Of a DNA stretch of 22,078 nt, positions 15,733 to 21,083 are shown piece after piece (within the stretch, counting starts at the first letter, position 1; each line of letters opens with the position of its first letter). Position numbers and translations under genes: made by a program. The stretch comes from a virus: IMG/VR virus record IMGVR_UViG_3300048554_000066, positions 1 to 22,078 of that record, one strand, 5' to 3'. Below the pieces are notes generated by a model. It had not been told where the DNA came from and made no database searches. It saw nothing but the letters and a program-made list of their open reading frames with translations.

Positions 15733-16368
15733 TCACTTGCCGGAAGTACCTTTTGTCTTGCGCCGCGCTGTCTGCTTGGCAAACGCAAAGCTTTTCTTGA
15801 AATTTCTGTCGAACATTCTGCTAGCCGTTTTATTTGCATCTTCATAGAACGGAAACCGCTTCGGAATGCGCGCAATCTTCTCTAATATGTATAGCACGCG
15901 CTGTTTACGCGCTGCCCCACGCCCTACTTGTTCAGCGATAACAGGCTGACCACTGTCCAGCGTTGTCCTATATCCCCTGCCGCCAAGCACGTTACGCGGT
16001 TGCTTGCCCTTTGGCACCTTGCCCGATGCAGTGCGCTTTATCTGCCTTGATGGGATAGCAATGTTGCTGCCGCGTGGTCGCTTCATACCGCCTTCGGCTT
16101 GCGTTGTCATATAGTCACGCCCCAGCCGGTCATATACACGCGCCGTTAGGTTGCGCTTGTTAGCTGGCTCAACGCGAAACATCTGGCTTGCAAACCGCTT
16201 ATTGCGTACTGTGAAGCTGCTTGGATAGGTGTCGTCAACGATCTGCTTGCGTACATCGAACGCTGTGCTGGTCAATGCGTTAGCCGTGGCAAATGGTATC
16301 TGGTTCTTGCCAAACGCATCCATTGCCTTTGCAAACGTGCTGATATTGCTTTTGACGTTGATCTGCAT
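15733..16368 (-). CDS. gpZ-like minor tail protein
   Basis: This 211-residue protein starts at ATG 16368, in a TAATG overlap with the upstream gene. An in-frame upstream start (16419) was rejected. The protein is very basic. It begins QINVKSNISTFAKAMDAFGKNQIPFATANALTSTAFDVRKQIVDD, with the pattern of lambda gpZ-type proteins (a helix with IPFA.A.A....A..V...I). It ends IARIPKRFPFYEDANKTASRMFDRNFKKSFAF, also gpZ-like. gpZ is needed for tail completion and positioning of DNA in the tail. In lambda this gene sits between FII and U, but here it is upstream of terS. The assignment rests on pattern only; an unrelated DNA-binding protein is possible. Confidence 0.5.
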   Translation of the reverse strand: MQINVKSNISTFAKAMDAFGKNQIPFATANALTSTAFDVRKQIVDDTYPSSFTVRNKRFASQMFRVEPANKRNLTARVYDRLGRDYMTTQAEGGMKRPRGSNIAIPSRQIKRTASGKVPKGKQPRNVLGGRGYRTTLDSGQPVIAEQVGRGAARKQRVLYILEKIARIPKRFPFYEDANKTASRMFDRNFKKSFAFAKQTARRKTKGTSGK

Positions 16369-16553
16369 TAGTGCTGTGTCTCGCTGTCCAGTTCCAATAT
16401 GACGACCGTGCCGTGGCAATCGCGTGCGTCAAAGATAATACCATCGCACTCTGTGCAATTGATCGTGCCACTGTTGGCCTCAACGACCGCATAGGTGGCC
16501 TTGCCGCAAATGCCGCAATCGACTTCATCTTCAAAGAATAGCACATATTCCAT
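16368..16553 (-). CDS. Small zinc-ribbon-like protein (61 residues)
   Basis: The protein begins MEYVLFFEDEVDCGICGK and contains two CxxC knuckles: Cys13/Cys16 in DCGICG and Cys33/Cys36 in NCTECDG. Their spacing fits a single zinc ribbon. The rest is beta-strand-like (YAVVEANSGTI, TVVILELDS). It is coupled to the gpZ-like gene by TAATG. The start codon lies 9 bases after a GATAAT box and has no clear ribosome binding site. Function is unknown; zinc ribbons of this size often bind nucleic acid or a partner. Confidence 0.7.
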   Translation of the reverse strand: MEYVLFFEDEVDCGICGKATYAVVEANSGTINCTECDGIIFDARDCHGTVVILELDSETQH

Positions 16554-16562
16554 TGCGTGACA

Positions 16563-16588
16563 TTATCCGCAAAACAAAAGGCGGTCAA
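16563..16588 (-). promoter_or_regulatory. Weak promoter candidate overlapping the terminator
   Basis: On the minus strand TTGACC (within the terminator loop and stem) and GATAAT are 15 bases apart. The ATG at 16553 follows GATAAT by 9 bases, so any transcript would be nearly leaderless. The spacing is short for sigma-70, so this is only a candidate. Confidence 0.25.
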
Positions 16589-16598
16589 TGCCGCCCTT
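16571..16598 (-). terminator. Intrinsic terminator
   Basis: The minus strand has AAGGGCGG, loop CATTGA, CCGCCTTT, then TGTTTTG. The 8-base-pair stem has one G-U pair and is followed by a T-rich tail. It lies 12 bases after the stop of the 51-residue zinc protein and before the 61-residue one. Confidence 0.6.
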
Positions 16599-16609
16599 CA
16601 TTTCCTTCC

Positions 16610-16765
16610 CTATTGTTGTTCTGGGTTCTCTATCATCCCCGACCCGTGACATACCTCGCAATCATCTTGCACTTCGCTGCCACAAGGGTCATTGGCTGCG
16701 CGCTTGCCCACCCAATAAACAAGCCAGCCATCGCCCAGACATTCTGGGCATTCAATATCATCCAT
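16610..16765 (-). CDS. Tiny DnaJ-type zinc finger protein (51 residues)
   Basis: An open frame starts at ATG 16765-16763, overlapping the HNH gene stop by 8 bases (ATGGATGA), and ends at TAG 16612-16610. It encodes 51 residues with two CxxCxGxG knuckles: CPECLGDG near the start and CEVCHGSG near the end. These are the half-repeats of the DnaJ zinc-finger domain. Small proteins with one such pair are common in phages and are likely to bind zinc. Function is unknown. It may be a partner or stabiliser. The open frame is below the length that ordinary scans report. Confidence 0.72.
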   Translation of the reverse strand: MDDIECPECLGDGWLVYWVGKRAANDPCGSEVQDDCEVCHGSGMIENPEQQ

Positions 16766-17390
16766 TAAAGCTGTTGCCTTTACGCAAATTTTCTTCTGCG
16801 GTTATGACTTGCAAGTTCCAAGGGACGTGCAACCCACAAATGTTTTTGCCACGCAAAGGCACAATATGATCAACGTGATGTTGAATGCCGGTTTTTTCGT
16901 CTAGCAAAATTCTTTTTTCATAAACTTTGGCGATTGCATTTATATCGCACCATTTTGGTGTGGCTTTTCTTATTGCTTTGTCTCTTTTTTTCCAATTTGC
17001 TGCCACATATCCTTTGTTATTTTCTGCCCATTTCTTTTTGTATCTTGTGTTTTTTTCAGGGTTTGCTGCAATGTATTCTCTTGACTTTGCATAACAATAT
17101 TTACGATTTTTTTGATACCATTGTCTCATATAAAGACGCCGCGCCTCTTTATGTTGCGGGTCTTGTTCCATACGAAACTTTGCTCTTTGCCAAATTTCTT
17201 TTTTAAACTTTCTATATCTTTGCCGCATTTGTTTTTTGCTTTGCGGCAATTTTGCGTGTTCTGACGAACAAATTACGCACTTGTGATTTGATGTATATCT
17301 TTCACACAAATGATTATGTGGGCATTCTTTGCCAGTGAAATATCTTTGTAGGCCATCAGCCAAGGCTTGTTTTCTGCTAATAATTTCCAT
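16758..17390 (-). CDS. HNH endonuclease
   Basis: This 210-residue protein starts at ATG 17390 with GGGGGG upstream. The N-terminus has the zinc knuckle [22 protein letters not shown] (Cys23, Cys38, Cys41 with His) used by many phage HNH enzymes. A long basic helical linker follows. The C-terminus has the HNH core: [11 protein letters not shown] (His171, His172, His175), then [19 protein letters not shown] (Asn192, Asn201). The gene is clearly more AT-rich and Lys-rich than its neighbours (KKK, KKKW, NNKGY), as if recently acquired. Family members can be homing-type nucleases or help the terminase cut DNA. The position near the terminase genes allows either. No intron or inserted target was seen. 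Confidence 0.88.
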   Translation of the reverse strand: MEIISRKQALADGLQRYFTGKECPHNHLCERYTSNHKCVICSSEHAKLPQSKKQMRQRYRKFKKEIWQRAKFRMEQDPQHKEARRLYMRQWYQKNRKYCYAKSREYIAANPEKNTRYKKKWAENNKGYVAANWKKRDKAIRKATPKWCDINAIAKVYEKRILLDEKTGIQHHVDHIVPLRGKNICGLHVPWNLQVITAEENLRKGNSFNG

Positions 17391-17392
17391 AA

Positions 17393-17509
17393 TTACCCCC
17401 CAAACCGCACCATCAACGCCCAGATATTATAATCCTGCGTGATTGCGTTAGTGCCAAACGTAATGACCAGTGCGGTCACAAACAGCATTCCAATAGTATC
17501 CCTAACCAT
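17393..17509 (-). CDS. Tiny membrane peptide (38 residues)
   Basis: An open frame starts at ATG 17509 and ends at TAA 17395-17393. It begins 1 base after the lipoprotein stop and ends 2 bases before the HNH start. It encodes [19 protein letters not shown] followed by [19 protein letters not shown]. Residues ~5-20 form one hydrophobic segment with a positively charged start. A single-pass peptide beside a lipoprotein gene may be a holin-like or spanin-like lysis part, or may be a small membrane protein of other use. Tight spacing on both sides supports real translation. There is no homology evidence. Confidence 0.5.
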   Translation of the reverse strand: MVRDTIGMLFVTALVITFGTNAITQDYNIWALMVRFGG

Positions 17510-17510
17510 A

Positions 17511-17732
17511 TCAAACCCCCAACACGCTATGCCCACGCCCGCGCAGACAATCATTTAGCCATTTATGCTTTGCCCCTACTTGCAGCGGCGATAACGCCTC
17601 ATCAACAAGCTGTCGGCACTCAGTAACGTCACGCTGGTAAAGCTGCGCCTTATCACCGCTAACGCGCAGATCAGCGACCGGCGTATAACTACAACCGGCC
17701 ACCAATACTGCTATGACAATCAACCCGCGCAT
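17511..17732 (-). CDS. Small outer membrane lipoprotein
   Basis: This 73-residue protein is taken from ATG 17732, in a TAATG overlap with the upstream gene. A TTG at 17747 was rejected. The first 14 residues MRGLIVIAVLVAGC form a lipoprotein signal with lipobox LVAGC and Cys14 as the lipidated residue. The mature part, SYTPVADLRVSGDKAQLYQRDVTECRQLVDEAL...HKWLNDCLRGRGHSVLG, resembles a family of periplasmic lipoproteins with two Cys (in TECR and DCLRGRG) near the ends of a helical body, probably a disulphide. In a phage this could be a spanin-like lysis part or a superinfection-exclusion protein. No test separates these. Confidence 0.7.
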   Translation of the reverse strand: MRGLIVIAVLVAGCSYTPVADLRVSGDKAQLYQRDVTECRQLVDEALSPLQVGAKHKWLNDCLRGRGHSVLGV

Positions 17733-17947
17733 TAGGCGAAATCCCAATGCGCTTCTTTTGAAACGTGGCCGTAAAATCTGGCGTCTGCGCCATTGGCGAC
17801 CACATCAGCATAAAACGCATAATCGGCGTTGCCGTTAGGGTCAAAGCGGAAACAACGTGTATCCGCAGCCCACTCATCGCCATCGCTGGCGCGAACCTCT
17901 AAAAACAAACCGCCACCAAGCGAGGAAAACTTAAGAACACCGGCCAT
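17732..17947 (-). CDS. Unknown protein, first gene of a promoter-led operon
   Basis: This 71-residue protein starts at ATG 17947 with the strong ribosome binding site GGGAGG 5 bases upstream. The sequence is beta-rich and aromatic (MAGVLKFSSLGGGLFLEVRASDG, then FDPNGNADYAFYADVVANGADARFYGHV) and has one Cys. I do not recognise a family. It precedes a lipoprotein, a membrane peptide and the HNH gene, so it may belong to a lysis or host-interaction set. Neither a signal peptide nor a transmembrane segment is seen. Confidence 0.7.
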   Translation of the reverse strand: MAGVLKFSSLGGGLFLEVRASDGDEWAADTRCFRFDPNGNADYAFYADVVANGADARFYGHVSKEAHWDFA

Positions 17948-18002
17948 TTGAACCTCCCGAAACGATGTGCGCTAGACCATCTATGCGCTTCCTATAAATA
18001 TG

Positions 18003-18030
18003 AATATAAGCCCATTTCCACATTAGTCAA
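18003..18030 (-). promoter_or_regulatory. Sigma-70-like promoter for the 17947-16758 operon
   Basis: The minus strand has TTGACT at 18030-18025 and TATATT at 18008-18003, 16 bases apart. Transcription would begin near 17996, about 50 bases before the ribosome binding site GGGAGG and ATG 17947. Three ACAC steps (18030, 18040, 18050) lie 10 bases apart over and upstream of the -35 box and may be a regulator site. Confidence 0.5.
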
Positions 18031-18047
18031 CACCTAATTACACTTTT

Positions 18048-18779
18048 TTACACATCAGCACCAACTTTTTTTAATTCGGCGATTACGTCTGGCCGGTTTT
18101 GCTTATAATAGGTACGCATCCCGTCGGTCAGCCGTTTCCACTGGTCAAGCGTGACCATCTTGCGCTGCGGCGGTGTCCATTCGCTAGATTGCCCATTAAA
18201 GGGCTTAGAATAGCCTGTGGCGCGCTTTGGCTTCTTTTTGGCATCTCGTATGCACCAGTTCTGCCAGAACGCTGTGAGGTCAATATAAGCGGCTTTATTG
18301 CCGTTCTGTTTATCCCACAACCTTATTGCCTCTAGCACTTCGGCTGCATCCAGACCTTTGCTTTGAGCAAATTGGCGATCAGTCTCATTAGGTTCCCAGT
18401 CAACAACTTTGGTTTTCCCCTTTATTTTATTTATTGTTCTATATTGTTCGGGTGACATATGGGTGTCACTATGGGGTGACATAGCTGTGTCACTAGGTGA
18501 CAGATTGTCACTATGGTTTGTCTGCAATGGTATTACTTGGTATCGGTTGGTTTTGTTGGGTCGCTTTTCTATCGACAACAGCCCCATTTCTTCAAGCTTT
18601 TGCACCTTGCGGATCACAGTTCTTTCGCTGCAATCAGCCGCAATCGACAGCCACTTCATAGACGGCCACGCCACATTATAATCATCATTATAACGGTCAC
18701 AGATGCCAATTAGCACCAGCTTGGCGGTACTATCGCCCAACGATTGTTCCAATGCCCAAGATACTGCTTTAATGCTCAT
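18048..18779 (-). CDS. Replication initiator, lambda O / DnaT-like
   Basis: This 243-residue protein starts at ATG 18779, overlapping the upstream gene by 11 bases. Residues ~17-82 form a winged helix (STAKLVLIGICDRYNDDYNVAWPSMKWLSIAADCSERTVIRKVQKLEEMGLLSIEKRPN, HTH_36-like), as found in phage replication initiators. The middle linker (88-110) holds repeated SD...SP units encoded by a DNA iteron array. The C-terminal region (125-205; VVDWEPNETDRQFA, DLTAFWQNWCIRDAKKKPKRATGY) resembles DnaT/gpO C-terminal helicase-loader parts (W.p..... and F..W.....). In lambda, O binds ori inside its own gene and brings the helicase via P. No helicase loader was identified separately here. Confidence 0.78.
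   Translation of the reverse strand: MSIKAVSWALEQSLGDSTAKLVLIGICDRYNDDYNVAWPSMKWLSIAADCSERTVIRKVQKLEEMGLLSIEKRPNKTNRYQVIPLQTNHSDNLSPSDTAMSPHSDTHMSPEQYRTINKIKGKTKVVDWEPNETDRQFAQSKGLDAAEVLEAIRLWDKQNGNKAAYIDLTAFWQNWCIRDAKKKPKRATGYSKPFNGQSSEWTPPQRKMVTLDQWKRLTDGMRTYYKQNRPDVIAELKKVGADV
18409..18450. other. AT-rich tract beside the iterons, possible unwinding element
   Basis: A strongly AT-rich stretch (tttattttatttattgttc and neighbours, 18409-18450) adjoins the iteron array on its downstream side in the minus-strand gene. In lambda ori, an AT-rich segment follows the O-binding iterons in the O gene in the same order. The role in strand opening is inferred. Confidence 0.5.
18451..18516. repeat. 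Iteron array (replication origin candidate)
   Basis: The plus strand has three direct units at 18451-18474 (24 bp), 18475-18495 (21 bp) and 18496-18516 (21 bp), each with GGTGACA then TGTCACT. In all there are six (A/G)GTGACA heptamers, alternating in strand, starting at 18451, 18464, 18475, 18488, 18496 and 18506. The first two units read GGTGACATA.... then GTGTCACTA. All lengths are multiples of three, so the reading frame of the host gene is kept. Confidence 0.7.
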
Positions 18780-19038
18780 CGTGCAAAATCTCCAAAGTTA
18801 AAGCCGCATAGCCGATAATATCCAACAGGCTGTCAACGTGGCTGCATTTGCTATTTGCAAGCCTTGACAACTTCATAGCAATCATCATCGCGCCAAACTG
18901 CTCCGGCGTCACTTCTTTGCCGACCACCATTGACATCATCTGGCTAGTTTGCGTCCAGTTTTTCCGCAAATCGCCATAACTGGCACCGCGTTCACTTAAT
19001 ATTAGCTGCACTTTTTCCAGTGCTTCAGATCGTAACAT
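18769..19038 (-). CDS. DUF6378-like phage protein
   Basis: This 89-residue protein starts at ATG 19038. The pattern R....YG.....W......M........T...F..MM..MK..RL......DS..DI.GY..L (GASYGDLRKNWTQTSQMMSMVVG, AMKLSRLANSKCSHVDSLLDIIGYAALTLEI) is that of DUF6378, a small phage family related in style to MazG-like helical proteins. It overlaps both neighbours by 11-14 bases, in the early operon. Function is not established; the helical build suggests a nucleotide or protein binding role. Confidence 0.72.
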   Translation of the reverse strand: MLRSEALEKVQLILSERGASYGDLRKNWTQTSQMMSMVVGKEVTPEQFGAMMIAMKLSRLANSKCSHVDSLLDIIGYAALTLEILHDEH

Positions 19039-19447
19039 TTAATTCCCTAACCATATGAAATTCATCAATTGGCACTTCGGCCATTAGCCCATAATCGCGC
19101 TCAATGCCGCGATCCCTTCGACCACCGATAGTCGTGGCAAAATCCACCTTGAAGCTGCAAGCACCGATGTAATCAGTCCAGCGCACTATCAAAAACGTCG
19201 GAATGCCGGTTTCAAAAGCCACTTGCCGCGCATACATCATTTTGTGCAAATGGATCAGTGACGTTTTATAGCGGTCACGCGGAAATGTCCGGCACTTGAC
19301 TTCGGCAAATGCTTCGATCTTGCCTTGCCTTGTTAGGGCAAAATCAAGCTGGCAATACTGTGGCAACTTGACCGGCTCACACTTCCAAGCTGTGCCGATC
19401 TCGCTAATCGTTATCAGTTCCATCTTTAGATTTTGTTCGGTTTCCAT
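19025..19447 (-). CDS. PD-(D/E)XK-like protein
   Basis: This 140-residue protein is taken from ATG 19447, since AGGTGG lies 5 bases before it. A GTG at 19456 is the alternative. It holds the arrangement LPQYCQLDFALTRQGKIEAFAEVKCR: Asp35, then Glu49-Val-Lys51, as in the PD-(D/E)XK nuclease fold. A following helix (LIHLHKMMYARQVAFETGIPTFLIVRW) fits the next fold elements. Phage members of this fold act as endonucleases or Holliday-junction resolvases. It may be active, but only the motif spacing was checked. It is one of three such proteins within 2.1 kb. Confidence 0.6.
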   Translation of the reverse strand: METEQNLKMELITISEIGTAWKCEPVKLPQYCQLDFALTRQGKIEAFAEVKCRTFPRDRYKTSLIHLHKMMYARQVAFETGIPTFLIVRWTDYIGACSFKVDFATTIGGRRDRGIERDYGLMAEVPIDEFHMVRELNVTI

Positions 19448-19456
19448 TGCATCCAC

Positions 19457-19693
19457 CTATTTAGTAAAAGTGCCTTTCGGAAAAAACGGTATAACGTTTT
19501 CACGGCTTTTCGTGTGCGAAATAAAATCAGCGCGGATGACGCCTAACGGCTCAACGCCATTATCGCTGTTGCGCGGCAATACCCGCACTTCAACGCCCGT
19601 TTTGCTTTTGAAGATTTCAACCGTTAAATCTTTAACGTCAATCCAAGTTTCGCTGGAAATCATCACATATTCGCGATCGCCCACTGTGTCCAT
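19457..19693 (-). CDS. Unknown early protein
   Basis: This 78-residue protein is taken from ATG 19693, since GGGGCG lies 6 bases before it. In-frame ATG 19705 and TTG 19711 are alternatives. The sequence (DREYVMISSETWIDVKDLTVEIFKSKTGVEVRVLPRNSDNG, VIRADFISHTKSRENVIPFFPKG) is mixed alpha/beta with no recognised motif. It lies between two PD-(D/E)XK-like genes in the early operon, with its first bases just after the upstream stop and its stop next to the following gene's ribosome binding site. No family could be named. Confidence 0.6.
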   Translation of the reverse strand: MDTVGDREYVMISSETWIDVKDLTVEIFKSKTGVEVRVLPRNSDNGVEPLGVIRADFISHTKSRENVIPFFPKGTFTK

Positions 19694-19694
19694 A

Positions 19695-20132
19695 TTACGC
19701 CCCATTTGCAAGCATCTCCCGAATTATCATCATTGCAGTGTCCAGATCAGTTTCAACGGCATATCGCCAATCATATTGTTCTGCGATATCTTGATTAAAC
19801 AAATATTCAAGCCCGACCAAAGCCGCCACTGGCATCCGCACGCGGGTTTTTTGCCGGTCAAGCCTATAAAACAGCATTGGCATCTTGCCATTACCAGCTA
19901 TTGACGCGGCGGTGCAAACCTGATCCCACCAGTCACCCGAAACGCCGGATTTATATCTTTTGCATTCAATCACAAATGGAAAGTTGCAATCTTCAGTGCG
20001 TAAATCACCAAGATGCTTTTCCCGCGTTTGATCCAGTTCGCGCACAAAATTAAGTCCAAGCTGTTGAAACAACTCGTTTGCAATTTCGTATTCGTAACCG
20101 CGACCTTTGTTTTTTGATTTTGATCCAGACAT
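19695..20132 (-). CDS. PD-(D/E)XK endonuclease, resolvase-like
   Basis: This 145-residue protein is taken from ATG 20132 with the strong ribosome binding site GGAGGG 6 bases upstream. A TTG at 20165 was rejected. Motifs of the PD-(D/E)XK fold are seen in order: GRGYEYEIANEL (an early Glu in the first helix), HLGDLRT (Asp43), FPFVIECKRY (Glu56, Lys58), then SGDWWDQVCTA. The style (GR.YE.E.A..L, GDL, ECK.Y) matches phage recombination endonucleases and archaeal-type Holliday-junction resolvases. I infer a DNA endonuclease used in recombination or branched-DNA removal. It is the first gene of the early minus-strand operon and divergent from the exonuclease gene. Confidence 0.75.
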   Translation of the reverse strand: MSGSKSKNKGRGYEYEIANELFQQLGLNFVRELDQTREKHLGDLRTEDCNFPFVIECKRYKSGVSGDWWDQVCTAASIAGNGKMPMLFYRLDRQKTRVRMPVAALVGLEYLFNQDIAEQYDWRYAVETDLDTAMMIIREMLANGA

Positions 20133-20234
20133 ATCTGCCCTCCAATTTTGCCTAGCATTGCCCAAAACAACCTAATCTGTAAAGCAAAAAAATAACTGTT
20201 GCATTTTGGGAACGATCTGCGCTAGGGTGTTGCT
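20133..20234. promoter_or_regulatory. Divergent control region
   Basis: This 102-base region separates the early minus operon and the recombination plus operon. On the plus strand TTGCAT (20199-20204) and TAGGGT (20223-20228) are 18 bases apart, with TAGGGT ending 6 bases before ATG 20235. That gene has no ribosome binding site, so a leaderless start is possible. CCCAAAA (20161-20167) and TTTTGGG (20204-20210) form an inverted pair about the centre. No convincing minus-strand promoter was found. Other gene-free gaps in the window are 126 bases or shorter. Confidence 0.4.
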
Positions 20235-21083
20235 ATGAAAAAACGGGAAATTAGTGATCTTTGGAAAACCGCAGGGTTTAGCCATTTGTCGGCCAGTCAG
20301 TTACTACGCTCACCGGCCAAGTGGATATTTGACTATCTGCATCTAACATCAGACGAACGTCGCGATGTTGGTGTTGGTGAACGTGCTGCTATTGGCACGT
20401 CAGTGCATACGGCGGTTCAATCTATTGTGTGCCACGGCGCAGATATTGACGAAGCCATTGAAGCCGCGCAGATTGCTTTTGACTTCCACCCAGCCGATGA
20501 AGATGATGTTTTGCGTGTGAAGTTTCGTGAAGTTATACCGGCGATGGTGCATCAAGGCGTGAATATTTGTATAGAAAACGGGTTTACCGGCGCGATTGAT
20601 GAAGAACGCATTGAATGTTGGTTGGATGATGTGAACGTGCCAATCTTGGGTTTTGTTGATCTGCTTGTTGAAGGCTCGATGTTTGGCGAAATGAAAACCA
20701 AAGCACCGCGCAAAACTAAGCTGTTGAAAGACGGTTCGCAGGGCTGGGCAAAGGCGACACTACCTAAAAAGCCAGAATTTGCACATATATGCCAAGCGGC
20801 AATCTATTGGCACGCGCTGCGCGTTACGCCATCCATCATTTACATCGCAGAACACGATGCAGTCATTTTTAACGCATATAACTGTGAAGAACTGCAAGCA
20901 GATGGCATTAATAATGCGCTGAATGAAATGCGGCAAAAAGCATTGATCCGGCAAAATTTGTTGACCGTTAGCACCGACCCAAAAGTGCTGGCCTCAATCA
21001 CCGATCCAGATTGGGGTCATATGTATCAGTGGAAAATGAAAGATGAGTGGTTAGAAAGGGCAAAAGAGTTATGGAAAATATGA
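20235..21083 (+). CDS. RecB/Cas4-like PD-(D/E)XK exonuclease
   Basis: This 282-residue protein starts at ATG 20235. It has motifs in the PDDEXK_1/RecB-C-terminal order: LSASQLLRSPAKWIFDYL (entry motif), GTSVHTAV with His58, ILGFVDLLVEG (Asp142), FGEMKTK (Glu152, Lys154) and Q187..Y191 in AHICQAAIYWHA, as in RecB, Cas4 and phage exonucleases. It is followed directly by an ERF-family annealing protein, matching exonuclease-annealase pairs of phage recombination. The inferred role is resection of linear DNA ends. No ribosome binding site is visible, and the promoter candidate ends just before the start codon. No iron-sulphur cluster Cys set is apparent. Confidence 0.86.
   Translation: MKKREISDLWKTAGFSHLSASQLLRSPAKWIFDYLHLTSDERRDVGVGERAAIGTSVHTAVQSIVCHGADIDEAIEAAQIAFDFHPADEDDVLRVKFREVIPAMVHQGVNICIENGFTGAIDEERIECWLDDVNVPILGFVDLLVEGSMFGEMKTKAPRKTKLLKDGSQGWAKATLPKKPEFAHICQAAIYWHALRVTPSIIYIAEHDAVIFNAYNCEELQADGINNALNEMRQKALIRQNLLTVSTDPKVLASITDPDWGHMYQWKMKDEWLERAKELWKI

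Noticed and set aside
18451-18516. Iteron array as a CRISPR array
   Set aside because: Only three units, repeats interleaved without unique spacers, and lying within an open reading frame.
19296-19904. Plus-strand 202-codon open frame
   Set aside because: It runs antisense across three packed genes, has low-complexity composition and no motif, and looks like a shadow.
20133-20165. TTG start at 20165 for the resolvase-like gene
   Set aside because: ATG 20132 has GGAGGG 6 bases upstream; the extra residues add nothing to the fold.
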